Assembly (NCBI GenBank): GCA_036274645.1
Contig: DASUFH010000355.1
Span: forward strand, 1-17,183
Length of the DNA stretch: 17,183 bases
Direction of reading: 5' to 3'
From: DASUFH01 sp036274645
Lineage (GTDB): Bacteria; Acidobacteriota; Terriglobia; 20CM-2-55-15
The notes under the pieces are model-generated. The model was not told the DNA's origin and searched no databases. It saw only the letters and a list, made by a program, of their open reading frames with translations. Positions 6,399-13,457 of the stretch are shown here, piece by piece (the stretch's first letter is position 1; every line of letters begins with the position of its first letter). Both the position numbers and the translations under genes were made by a program.

Positions 6399-6548
6399 GC
6401 CCTCTCCCGGCTCCGCCGGGAGAGGAGGGAGCGAGCGCAGCGAGCGACAGGTGAGGGCAAACAATCAGGGATTGTCCCTTGATTGTTTGCCCTCACCTGG
6501 CCTTCGCTTCGCTCAGGCCCTCCTCTCCCGGCTGCGCTGGGAGAGGGC
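6399..6548. repeat. 150-bp palindromic intergenic element
   Basis: The element can fold end to end. The innermost stem is perfect for 20 bp (6448-6467 CAGGTGAGGGCAAACAATCA with 6480-6499), around a small GGGA/TCCC tip. The outer arms (6399-6446 and about 6503-6548) are near-complementary. Each outer arm is also a hairpin by itself: CTCTCCCGG-CTCCG-CCGGGAGAG at 6402-6424 and a similar one at 6525-6547. It lies between convergent genes, where it could act as a two-way terminator. It has no coding potential and fits a REP/MITE-like interspersed element. Confidence 0.8.
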
Positions 6549-6600
6549 GCGCGTGCATCGAAGGCCTTCCAAAATGCCTAAACTCCAGGGGGCGGGGACG

Positions 6601-7362
6601 TCAATCCACTGAAGGGGATTTGAAGTATTCGTGAATGGCCTCGGCCAGGCTGGACGCGGTAGCTTCGGAAGGCTCGATCACCGGCCGGAGGCCGGCGGCT
6701 TCCGCCGCCTGGCGGGTTACCGGTCCAATGACGGCGATCGCGGTTTCTTGAAGGCGGGAAGGGGTCTCCTGCAGAGCGCCGGCCACAAAATGGACCGTCG
6801 ACGGACTGGTAAACACGACGCAGTCGATGGACTCTCGCGCCAGAATCGCAGCGATATCGTCCATGCCTGCCCCGCGCACGGTCCGGTATACGACAACAAC
6901 GTCGACCAGCGCGCCGCGACGCCGCAGTTCATCCGGCAGAATTTCACGGGCGGTTTCCGCGCGAGGAAAGAGGATGCGCTTCCCGGAGAGATTCTCTGGA
7001 AAGGCCGCGAGCACACCCTCAGCCCGGAAGTCGGCTGGCGTCAGGCTGGGCGTGAGTCGCCAGGGTTCGAGAGCGCGCGCGGTCGACGGCCCGACAACCG
7101 CAATGGGAATGCGGCACGGCGCCCGGAGCGTTTCCGCGCGCCGCATGAAGAACGTGACGGCGTTGGCGCTGGTCAACACCAGCCAGTCGTAAGAATCCAG
7201 GCGCCGGATTGCGCGATCCACGTCCGTCCAGTCGTCGATGGGGGCAATCTCGATCGCGGGGCATTCGATGACGCGGGCGCCGAGCGCTTCCAGTCGTTGC
7301 CGGAGTTCGCCGCCGCTCGAAGCCGCCCGCGTGGTCAGGATGGTCCGGCCTTCAAGCCCCAT
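6601..7362 (-). CDS. hemD: Uroporphyrinogen-III synthase
   Basis: Cyclises hydroxymethylbilane to uroporphyrinogen III with inversion of ring D, the branch point to haem, sirohaem and cobalamin. The 253-residue length is normal. HemD is poorly conserved, but the two-domain pattern is present: an N-terminal RTILTTRAA start with ECPAIEIAP (33-41), YDWLVLTSANAV (58-69), IAVVGPSTARAL in the middle, ILFPRAETAREILPDELRRR, and CVVFTSPSTVHF with VIGPVTRQAAEAAGL near the C-terminus. The position directly after hemC, with an 11-bp overlap (7352-7362), fits translational coupling and supports the call strongly. Downstream lies the palindromic intergenic region. Confidence 0.93.
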   Translation of the reverse strand: MGLEGRTILTTRAASSGGELRQRLEALGARVIECPAIEIAPIDDWTDVDRAIRRLDSYDWLVLTSANAVTFFMRRAETLRAPCRIPIAVVGPSTARALEPWRLTPSLTPADFRAEGVLAAFPENLSGKRILFPRAETAREILPDELRRRGALVDVVVVYRTVRGAGMDDIAAILARESIDCVVFTSPSTVHFVAGALQETPSRLQETAIAVIGPVTRQAAEAAGLRPVIEPSEATASSLAEAIHEYFKSPSVD

Positions 7363-8314
7363 GACGACGGATCTCGTCGAGAATCCGGTCGGCGCCCCGC
7401 CGCATCAGCATGTCGGCCAGGACGGCGCCCACACCGGCCGCGCGTTCCGGGTCGCCCTCAACGAGATCTTCGCGCTGGTCTTCGATGATGCTCGTCCCCG
7501 AAAGATTCGCAATCAGGGCCCGCATCGACAGGCGCGAGCCGGAAACCCGGGCGAGGGCCGCAATCGGAACCTGACAGGTTCCCTCGAGCGCGCGCAAAAG
7601 GCTGCGTTCGGCTGAAACGGCCAGGCGGGACTCGGCATCCTCGAGCAGAGCGACGCAATCCAGAACACGCGTGTCTCCGTCGCGGCAGACCACGCCGAGC
7701 GCCCCCTGTCCGGCGGCGGGAAGCATCGTGTTCTCGTCGAGGACTTCAGTAATTCGATCCGCATAACCCAGCCGGCGCAGTCCGGCTGCGGCCAGGACGA
7801 TTCCATCGAACTCCCCGGCGGCCTGTTTGCGGAGTCGTGTATCGACGTTGCCGCGGAGCGGGACAATCCGGAGACCAGGGAAGCGCCGCTTCAACTGAAC
7901 CTCACGGCGCAAACTGCCGGTCCCAACGGACGCTCCGGCGGGCATCTGGCGCAGGTTCCGGCCGTCGGAAATGAAGACGTCCCAGGGAAGTTCCCGCGGG
8001 GGGATCGACGCCAGGACCAGGCCATCCGGCAGTTGAAACGGCACATCCTTCAGACTGTGCGCGGCGAGGTCGATGCGGCCATCCAGCAGGGCGTCATCGA
8101 GCTCTTTCGTGAACAATCCTTTTCCACCGATCTTCGCCAGGGGCTGATCCTGAATCCGATCACCCGTCGTCTTGATGGGAACAATTTCGACGCCGGCGCC
8201 GGGAGACCGGCGTTCGATCTCGGTCTTCACCCAGTTGGCCTGCCAGAGGGCCAGCGCGCTTCCGCGCGTTCCCAGGCGGAGGGTCTCGGTTGCGGAGCTG
8301 GAAGGGGAACTCAC
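7352..8314 (-). CDS. hemC: Porphobilinogen deaminase (hydroxymethylbilane synthase)
   Basis: Joins four porphobilinogen molecules into hydroxymethylbilane in the cytoplasm, using a covalently bound dipyrromethane cofactor. The 320 residues show LGTRGSALALWQA (14-26), HSLKDVP with catalytic D90, GTGSLRREVQLKR (131-143), RGNVDTRLRK (154-163) and cofactor attachment at C247 in EGTCQVP. All key residues are present, so the enzyme should be active. The ATG overlaps the hemA stop by 4 bp (8311-8314) and the 3' end overlaps hemD by 11 bp, so the three genes are tightly coupled. Confidence 0.97.
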   Translation of the reverse strand: MSSPSSSATETLRLGTRGSALALWQANWVKTEIERRSPGAGVEIVPIKTTGDRIQDQPLAKIGGKGLFTKELDDALLDGRIDLAAHSLKDVPFQLPDGLVLASIPPRELPWDVFISDGRNLRQMPAGASVGTGSLRREVQLKRRFPGLRIVPLRGNVDTRLRKQAAGEFDGIVLAAAGLRRLGYADRITEVLDENTMLPAAGQGALGVVCRDGDTRVLDCVALLEDAESRLAVSAERSLLRALEGTCQVPIAALARVSGSRLSMRALIANLSGTSIIEDQREDLVEGDPERAAGVGAVLADMLMRRGADRILDEIRRHGA

Positions 8315-9570
8315 TGCGGCCTGATGTTGAAAATCTTGCGGACGGCCTCGATGAACTCTTCGCCGTTGGGATCGTTGGCCGTGGCCTTGAGGCCCGCAAT
8401 GGGATGATGCAGGATCCGGTTCGCAAACGCCTGGGTGATCTGGTCCACAGCCTCCTCTGGAGGCAGATCGCGGAGCAGTTTACGGTTCCGCTCGATCACT
8501 TCGCGCCGGGTCCGCTCCATGGCGTCACGGAGCTCCACGATCGTCGGCACCACTTCACGACTCTGCATGCGGTCGCAAAACGCGCGCACCTCGGTGGCGA
8601 TGATCTCTTCGGCGCGGCGCGCCTCGATCATGCGTTCCTTCATGTTTTCGTCGACGACATGCTGCAGGTCGTCGATATCGTAGACGAAGACGTTGTTGAT
8701 GGTGTCGACCGCCGGATCGACATCGCGCGGAACGGCAATGTCGATGAAGAAGATCGGCTTGTTCTTCCGGCGGTGAATGATCTGCTCCGCCATCGGTTTG
8801 GTGACGATGAAATGCGGGGCGCCGGTGGAACTGATGACGATGTCGGCGCGATCGATGTGATCGACGAAATGCTCGAACGGCACCGCGGCGCCTTCGAATA
8901 CCTTGGCGAGTTCAACGGCGCGGTCGAACGTGCGGTTGGTGACCAGAACCGAGGAAACGCCATTGCGCCGCAGGTGCCGGGCCGCCAGTTCGCCCATCTT
9001 GCTCGCGCCGATGATCATGACGGTCTTGCCGGCGAGATCCCCCACGATCTTTCGAGCCCGCTCCACCGCGGCGTAGCTGATGGAAACCGCCGATTGCGAA
9101 ATGCCCGTCTCGGAACGAACCTTCTTGGCGACGGCGAAGGCGCGGTTCATCAGCGCGCTCAGGTTCATGCCGATCGTGCCGGCGTCGCTCGCGATGCGGA
9201 AGGCTTCCTTCACCTGGCCGAGGATCTGCGGCTCGCCGACCATCATCGAATCCAGGCTGGAAGCAACCCGGAAGATGTGGCGAATCGCATCGGCGTTCTT
9301 GAAGGAGTAGAGATGGTCGGCAACCGACTCGGCCGGAATCCGGTGATAGCCGCAGAGAAAATCCTCGAGCGCCCGCCCGTCGGAACTCGCCACACCCTGA
9401 ACGACGATTTCAACGCGGTTGCACGTCGATAGAATCATCGCTTCAGATATGCGTTCCTGGTCGACGAGCGAGGCCAGGGCCTCCCTGAGGCGTTCGGCGG
9501 AAAAGGCAAGACGCTCCCGGACTTCAACGGGAGCGGTTCTATGACTGACGCCGACAACAGCGAATTGCAT
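8311..9570 (-). CDS. hemA: Glutamyl-tRNA reductase
   Basis: Reduces glutamyl-tRNA(Glu) to glutamate-1-semialdehyde with NADPH, the first committed step of the C5 tetrapyrrole pathway. The 419 residues include the start VVGVSHRTAPVEVRERLAF, the catalytic cysteine C50 in STCNRVE, H98 in the RHIFRVASSLDSMMVGEPQI block (97-116), and the nucleotide-binding segment MIIGASKMGELAARHL (185-200). A C-terminal helical dimerisation region ends the protein. This pathway implies that no ALA synthase is needed. The start lies 4 bp after the hemX stop and the end overlaps hemC by 4 bp. Confidence 0.97.
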   Translation of the reverse strand: MQFAVVGVSHRTAPVEVRERLAFSAERLREALASLVDQERISEAMILSTCNRVEIVVQGVASSDGRALEDFLCGYHRIPAESVADHLYSFKNADAIRHIFRVASSLDSMMVGEPQILGQVKEAFRIASDAGTIGMNLSALMNRAFAVAKKVRSETGISQSAVSISYAAVERARKIVGDLAGKTVMIIGASKMGELAARHLRRNGVSSVLVTNRTFDRAVELAKVFEGAAVPFEHFVDHIDRADIVISSTGAPHFIVTKPMAEQIIHRRKNKPIFFIDIAVPRDVDPAVDTINNVFVYDIDDLQHVVDENMKERMIEARRAEEIIATEVRAFCDRMQSREVVPTIVELRDAMERTRREVIERNRKLLRDLPPEEAVDQITQAFANRILHHPIAGLKATANDPNGEEFIEAVRKIFNIRPQ

Positions 9571-9574
9571 GACT

Positions 9575-10384
9575 CTAGTAGAACTTCTGAATGCCGCCCA
9601 GATAACTGCCCACGAACGTCATCAGCACACCGATGAAACCGGCAATCGCGAGATATGCCGCCTTCCGTCCGCGCCATCCGCCGATCAGTCGGTAGTGAAT
9701 CAGCCCCAGATAGATAAACCAGGTCACGAAAGAGAGCAGAATTTTGGCTTCAGGGTGCGGAACCTGAAATCGCTGCGCCCAGAGCGCGCCGGAAAGAATG
9801 CCCAGGGTCATCAGGGGAAATCCGACGGCGAGCGATCGGTAGGCCAGGTCGTCACAAATGTCCAGCGACGGCAACCGGTTGGTCAGCATCGTCGATTGCT
9901 TCAGCTTGAGGCCCCGTTCCTGAATGAGGTACATCACCGCGGCGCTGAACGTCATGAAGAGCGCGGCGTATCCGAGAATGACGAGAGGAGTGTGAATATA
10001 GATCCAGTTGCTGTTGAGCGCGGCAGGCATCCCCGTCGGACCGATGTCGGAGATCGTCGCAATGAACGTCATCACGAAGATGGTGGGAAAGGCGAACACG
10101 CCAAGCGAAGCAATTCCATACCTCGCGTAGGCCACGAGAAATCCGAGCACAGCGACGGCGGCGAAAAAGGAAAAACTTTCGTAAGGACGTGTCAGCGGCA
10201 GGCCCCGAATCTCATAGGCGCGAAGCAGCATCGACGCCACCTGACAGAGCAGCCCGCCAACCACGGCAACCAACGCCGGCCGGAACAAGGTTTGCTTCTT
10301 CTTGATGACGGAAAGTATTGAATGCAGAAGGCCAACCGCATAGAGGCCTAACGCCAGCCTCAGCAGCACGACGCGCAACGGCAT
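9575..10384 (-). CDS. HemX/CcsA-like multi-pass membrane protein
   Basis: Integral membrane protein of the CcsA/CcmC/HemX superfamily (269 residues, about eight hydrophobic helices). Members handle haem for cytochrome c assembly; in Bacillus, HemX affects HemA level. The family blocks are SNWIYIHTPLVILGYAALF (125-143, with H131), a GALWAQR segment (199-205) and TWFIYLGLIHYR (221-232, with H230), so the two expected haem-ligand histidines are present. The tryptophan-rich WWD loop of true haem exporters is not visible: the stretch after GALWAQR is QVPHPEAK. With its place directly before hemA, this favours a HemX-like role over cytochrome c maturation, which is an inference. It is probably the first gene of the haem operon. 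Confidence 0.85.
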   Translation of the reverse strand: MPLRVVLLRLALGLYAVGLLHSILSVIKKKQTLFRPALVAVVGGLLCQVASMLLRAYEIRGLPLTRPYESFSFFAAVAVLGFLVAYARYGIASLGVFAFPTIFVMTFIATISDIGPTGMPAALNSNWIYIHTPLVILGYAALFMTFSAAVMYLIQERGLKLKQSTMLTNRLPSLDICDDLAYRSLAVGFPLMTLGILSGALWAQRFQVPHPEAKILLSFVTWFIYLGLIHYRLIGGWRGRKAAYLAIAGFIGVLMTFVGSYLGGIQKFY

Positions 10385-10391
10385 GGCGCGA

Positions 10392-10397
10392 AGTATA
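10392..10397 (-). promoter_or_regulatory. Extended -10 promoter element of the hem operon
   Basis: On the minus strand the sequence TGTTATACT contains TATACT preceded by TGn, an extended -10. Only 7 bases separate it from the hemX ATG, so transcription would begin at or within about 1-2 bases of the start codon (a leaderless mRNA). The -35 position holds a weak TGGGGC. No Shine-Dalgarno sequence is possible in this arrangement and none is seen. Confidence 0.55.
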
Positions 10398-10429
10398 ACA
10401 CAGGCTTCCAGTTCGCCCCATCGCAGCGC

Positions 10430-10447
10430 GGCCGTGCATGAACGGCC
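10430..10447. repeat. Small hairpin GGCCGT/ACGGCC
   Basis: GGCCGT-GCATGA-ACGGCC forms a perfect 6-bp stem with a six-base loop. It lies between the hem promoter and the larger mosaic palindrome and has the same style (GC-rich arms around an ATGA-containing loop), so it may be another unit of the same repeat cluster. Confidence 0.45.
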
Positions 10448-10458
10448 TAAGTTGAGTT

Positions 10459-10578
10459 CCCGTCTGCTTGTCGGGGCGGTCGATGACCGCCCGACGTTTC
10501 AGGGTGAATTTCTGTGAAATCAGAGAATTCCAGTGCGAAACGCTGAGCGGTCATAAACCGCCCCTACAGGCAGACGGG
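10459..10578. repeat. 120-bp mosaic palindrome (copies 2 and 3 of the dispersed repeat)
   Basis: Two 42-nt arms (10459-10500 and 10537-10578) are inverted copies with 35 of 42 positions identical. Each arm holds the core also found at 6243-6268: GGGGCGGTCGATGACCGCCC in the left arm and GGGGCGGTTTATGACCGC, on the minus strand, in the right. Each core is a hairpin in itself. The 36-nt centre also has inverted complementarity (GAATTTCTG with CAGAGAATTC). The whole resembles a BIME (paired inverted REP units). It lies between the divergent hem and efflux promoters and leaves both promoter boxes outside. Confidence 0.8.
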
Positions 10579-10596
10579 CTCAGGCATTTCGGGGAT

Positions 10597-10625
10597 TGCT
10601 TCGTCGACAGCGAATCGCCTATCCT
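10597..10625 (+). promoter_or_regulatory. Probable promoter of the efflux operon
   Basis: A TTGCTT box (10597-10602) and a TATCCT box (10620-10625) are separated by exactly 17 bp. The -10 ends 8 bases before the ATG at 10634, which implies a leaderless or nearly leaderless transcript. No metal-regulator palindrome (MerR- or CopY-like) was recognised between the boxes. Confidence 0.45.
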
Positions 10626-10633
10626 CCCGCCCG

Positions 10634-11977
10634 ATGGGTTTCCCCAAAATCTCAAAATCGGGCGCGTCGCGCCTCGGGCGGGCGTTTGCCTCGGCTCTGA
10701 CGGCCATCTTGCTGGCATTTGTCTCGCTGTATGGCCAGTCGGTCTCCGATCAGCTCCGGCAACGCACGGGAAACGTGTTGCCGGAGGCGCCATCGGATCC
10801 GAGCCGGTTCACGCTGCCGCCGGGCATCAGCCTGGACACCGCGCTCTCCGGACGTGACGCCGTCGCAATCGCCTTGTGGAATAATGCGGAGCTGCATCGA
10901 GACCTGGCCCGGCTCGATGTTTCCCGGGCCGATCTGGTGGAGGCCGGGCAGTTTCGGAACCCCAATTTCTCCACACTCCTGCCGGTGGGGCCGAAGCCCT
11001 TCGAGTTTCTTCTGACCTGGCCGGTTGAGGAGTTGTTAAGCCGTCGGAGCCGGGTAAAGGCGGCAACAATCGACGTGGAAGCGGTGACCACCGGTCTGGT
11101 CCAGAACGGCCTGAATCTCATTCGCGACACGCTTTCCGCCCACGCTGAACTCTGGGCGGCGGAACGCCGCGCCGGGACGCTGGCCAACACCGCCGATCTC
11201 GCCGCCCGAATTGCGGATTTTGCGAAAAAGCGACGTGACATCGGCGAGGGAACAGGACTGACGGTCGCGCTTGCGTCCGCGGATTCGCAGTCGGCCATCA
11301 ACACGGCTGAAAGCGCGCGTGGCGACATTGAAGTCGCCCGGGCTCGCCTGCGATGGCTCATGGGTATGCGGGGAACGCAGAGGCCGGTTTCCGCTTCACT
11401 CGGTCCGCTTGAGACGCTAACGATTCCCGCAGCGGAGTCTCTCATCGAAACGGCGTTGTCCAACCGCCCGGATTTGCGCGGCGCTGAATTGAACGTCACG
11501 GTTAACGCGGAGCGCGCCAAGTGGGAGCGATCCCGTGTCCTGGCGTTGATCGCTCCAGCTCTGAGCGTCAAGGAAATCAGCGGCGCCGGCACGCGTAGCG
11601 GCCCCGGAATCAATATGGAGATTCCGCTGCTGTCGCGAAACGGCGGGCGCATTTCCCGCGCAGACGCGGAGGCGACGCGCGCCATTAGCGACTATGTGGC
11701 GATGAAAGATCGCGTGGAACTGGAAGTGGTCGAAGCGCGTGAGCGGGCCCTCGCGGCGCAGTCCTCGCTCAGGCGCCTGGTGGAGCTGACCCGTCCTCCC
11801 ATCGAAGAATCGGTACGCATTACCGAACGAGCCTACCGCGGCGGCGACGCCACGCGCCTGGATGTTTTCGAGTCCACCCGTCGCCTGAACACGACAGAGC
11901 TTGCGGAAATCGACGCGCGCCTGGCGCTGGCGCGCGCGCTGGCGGAACTGGAGCGGGCAATCGGGAGGAGTTTATGA
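10634..11977 (+). CDS. TolC-family outer-membrane efflux protein (CusC/CzcC-like)
   Basis: Outer-membrane channel of a tripartite pump, 447 residues. A basic start and hydrophobic stretch (RLGRAFASALTAILLAFVSLYG, about 13-34, given as one segment) look like a signal peptide. There is no lipobox cysteine, unlike CusC. Two outer-membrane-efflux repeats follow, rich in Ala/Arg/Glu helices: the first with ALWNNAELHRDLARLDVSRAD and LVEAGQFRNPNF, the second with ALSNRPDLRGAELNVTVNAE. The C-terminal segment ERAYRGGDATRLDVFESTR is typical of the second repeat. Its stop codon overlaps the adaptor start (ATGA, 11974-11977), and together with the RND gene it forms a complete operon. The exact subfamily is inferred from the HME-type RND partner. 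Confidence 0.9.
   Translation: MGFPKISKSGASRLGRAFASALTAILLAFVSLYGQSVSDQLRQRTGNVLPEAPSDPSRFTLPPGISLDTALSGRDAVAIALWNNAELHRDLARLDVSRADLVEAGQFRNPNFSTLLPVGPKPFEFLLTWPVEELLSRRSRVKAATIDVEAVTTGLVQNGLNLIRDTLSAHAELWAAERRAGTLANTADLAARIADFAKKRRDIGEGTGLTVALASADSQSAINTAESARGDIEVARARLRWLMGMRGTQRPVSASLGPLETLTIPAAESLIETALSNRPDLRGAELNVTVNAERAKWERSRVLALIAPALSVKEISGAGTRSGPGINMEIPLLSRNGGRISRADAEATRAISDYVAMKDRVELEVVEARERALAAQSSLRRLVELTRPPIEESVRITERAYRGGDATRLDVFESTRRLNTTELAEIDARLALARALAELERAIGRSL
11963..11970 (+). promoter_or_regulatory. Ribosome-binding site of the adaptor gene
   Basis: GGGAGGAG ends 3 bases before the ATG at 11974 and lies within the last codons of the outer-membrane factor gene. It fixes the adaptor start and indicates translational coupling in the efflux operon. 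It contrasts with the first gene of the operon, which has no such site. Confidence 0.75.
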
Positions 11978-13452
11978 AGGCAATTGCGCTTGCGCTGACC
12001 GGAGCGCTGATGGCTTCGGCGTGTTCGAACACGGCAAAGTCTCAGGAAAAGGCCGGCCCTCCCGCTTCACTTTCGGGAGCCGCCGTCAAGGAATCGGAAC
12101 TGCCGACGATCACGCTGACCGAAGACGCGGAAAAGCGGCTGGGGCTGACGGCGGAAGCGTCTCGCGCAACGTTCGCCTCGGACATTCGACGATATTCCGG
12201 AGAAGTGGTCGCCCCGACGGGCAACAGCCTGATGGTGACCAGTCCGATTGCGGGCGCGGTCGAGGCGGCGGGCTTCATTCCGGCTGTCGGCATGCTGGTG
12301 ACGAAGGACCAGGAACTGTTTCAGATTGCGCCGCTCAATCCGTTGGTCGGCGCCGATCCGATTGCCGCGGCTTCCGCCGATCTGACCCAGGCTCGCGCTC
12401 GCGTCGACGTCGCGCGGCAGCGCAAGGCGCTGGCCGACAAGACACTCGTGGACGAAGTGGCCGACGCCCGGGCGCGGGAGGAATCCGCGCGGCGGCGGAA
12501 GGAACTGGCCGACAAGTCGCTGGCCGATGAATTGAGTCACGCGCGGGCCGCCGAGGAAGTTGCGCGCCAGCGAAAAGCGCGCGCGGATCGCGCGCTGGAC
12601 AATGAAGTCGGAACGGCGCGCGCTCAGGAAGAAGCCGCGCAGGAGCTCGGGCTGGCCGTCAGCGCGCGGCAACTGACCGAAAGTCGCTTCGAGCGCAGCC
12701 AGCAGGATGCGCAACAGGAACTGTCCCTGGCCGGCAGCGCTCTTCGCCTGACAGAAAGCCGCTACCAGCGTGGCCAGCAGGAAGCGCAGCAGGAGCTGGC
12801 GCTGGCCGAAAACGGGCTCGCCGCCGCAGAAAACCGGCTGCGCCAGATCCAGGCTGCGCCGCTTCACGGAGGCGGCCGGCTCGTGGCGCGCGCGCCGCGC
12901 AGCGGCGTGTTATGGAATGTCTTTGTCGCCGCCGGCCAGGAAGTCAGCGCCGGAACAGCATTGGCCGAAGTGGTGGACCTCAGCTCCATATGGATCAAAG
13001 TGCCGGTGTATGCCGGCGACGCGCGCGCGCTGTCCTCCAGCACGCCGGCGACGATACAGGCGATTAATGGAAGCGGCCAGACCTGGCAGGCGCATCCTGC
13101 GCCGGAGGCGCCTGCCTCGGGCGACCCTGCTTCGTCCACTGTGCATCTGTTCTACGGCCTTTCCAATCCTGGAACGCGTTTCAAGCCGGGTGAAAAGGTA
13201 CTGGCCACGATCACGGTTTCGGGCATCCGTTCCTGGATTGAGGTTCCATGGTCTTCCGTCGTATTTGACACGAACGGTGGTACCTGGCTTTATGAAAGTC
13301 TGGGAGAGCGTCGTTATGCGCGTCGCCGCGTCGACCTGGACCACGCCGCTTCGGGAACGGCCTACCTGACGGAGGGGATTGCCGAGGGTATTCCGGTGGT
13401 CGTCCAGGGCGCGGCTGAACTCTGGGGCTTTGAGTTCGGGAACCGGAAATAG
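11974..13452 (+). CDS. Periplasmic adaptor of RND efflux pump (CusB/CzcB-like) with 25-residue repeat coiled coil
   Basis: Membrane-fusion protein linking the RND transporter to the outer-membrane channel (492 residues). A signal with a plausible lipobox (MASAC, C17) suggests lipid anchoring in the inner membrane. Two lipoyl half-motifs (about 78-120 and 300-335) flank a long alpha-helical stretch, followed by beta-barrel and membrane-proximal domains (WIKVPVYAGD, PGEKVLATI, VPWSSVVFD). The helical stretch 146-295 consists of six gap-free 25-residue repeats. Units 1-3 start VARQRK / SARRRK / VARQRK and end in a glutamate pair. Units 4-6 start AAQEL / AQQEL / AQQEL, and units 4 and 5 contain LTESR. 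No His-rich metal-binding leader is present. Start fixed by a strong ribosome site; 5 bp separate it from the RND gene. Confidence 0.92.
   Translation: MKAIALALTGALMASACSNTAKSQEKAGPPASLSGAAVKESELPTITLTEDAEKRLGLTAEASRATFASDIRRYSGEVVAPTGNSLMVTSPIAGAVEAAGFIPAVGMLVTKDQELFQIAPLNPLVGADPIAAASADLTQARARVDVARQRKALADKTLVDEVADARAREESARRRKELADKSLADELSHARAAEEVARQRKARADRALDNEVGTARAQEEAAQELGLAVSARQLTESRFERSQQDAQQELSLAGSALRLTESRYQRGQQEAQQELALAENGLAAAENRLRQIQAAPLHGGGRLVARAPRSGVLWNVFVAAGQEVSAGTALAEVVDLSSIWIKVPVYAGDARALSSSTPATIQAINGSGQTWQAHPAPEAPASGDPASSTVHLFYGLSNPGTRFKPGEKVLATITVSGIRSWIEVPWSSVVFDTNGGTWLYESLGERRYARRRVDLDHAASGTAYLTEGIAEGIPVVVQGAAELWGFEFGNRK
12409..12858 (+). repeat. Six in-frame 75-bp coding repeats
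   Basis: Codons 146-295 of the adaptor gene form six consecutive 75-bp units (12409, 12484, 12559, 12634, 12709, 12784). Units 1-3 are alike (R/K/D-rich, with LADK or RADR) and units 4-6 are alike (Q/E-rich, with QEL). This suggests growth by tandem duplication of two ancestral blocks. Twenty-five residues equal seven helical turns (7+7+11), compatible with a continuous coiled coil. Confidence 0.85.
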
Positions 13453-13457
13453 CGTCC

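Noticed and set aside
6631..7488. A 285-codon plus-strand frame opposite hemD and the hemC end
   Set aside because: It is Gly/Arg-rich shadow sequence with no motif, and the opposite strand carries hemD in the expected operon position.
8290..9432. A 380-codon plus-strand frame opposite hemA
   Set aside because: It is antisense to a clear hemA with all catalytic residues and has the repetitive Asp/Arg/His composition typical of shadow frames.
10459..10578. CRISPR array
   Set aside because: The copies are inverted rather than direct, there are no regular spacers, and no cas gene is present.
12409..12858. Recent microsatellite-like expansion or assembly error in the adaptor gene
   Set aside because: The 75-bp units have diverged in DNA sequence while keeping frame and pattern, so they are old and maintained rather than artefactual.
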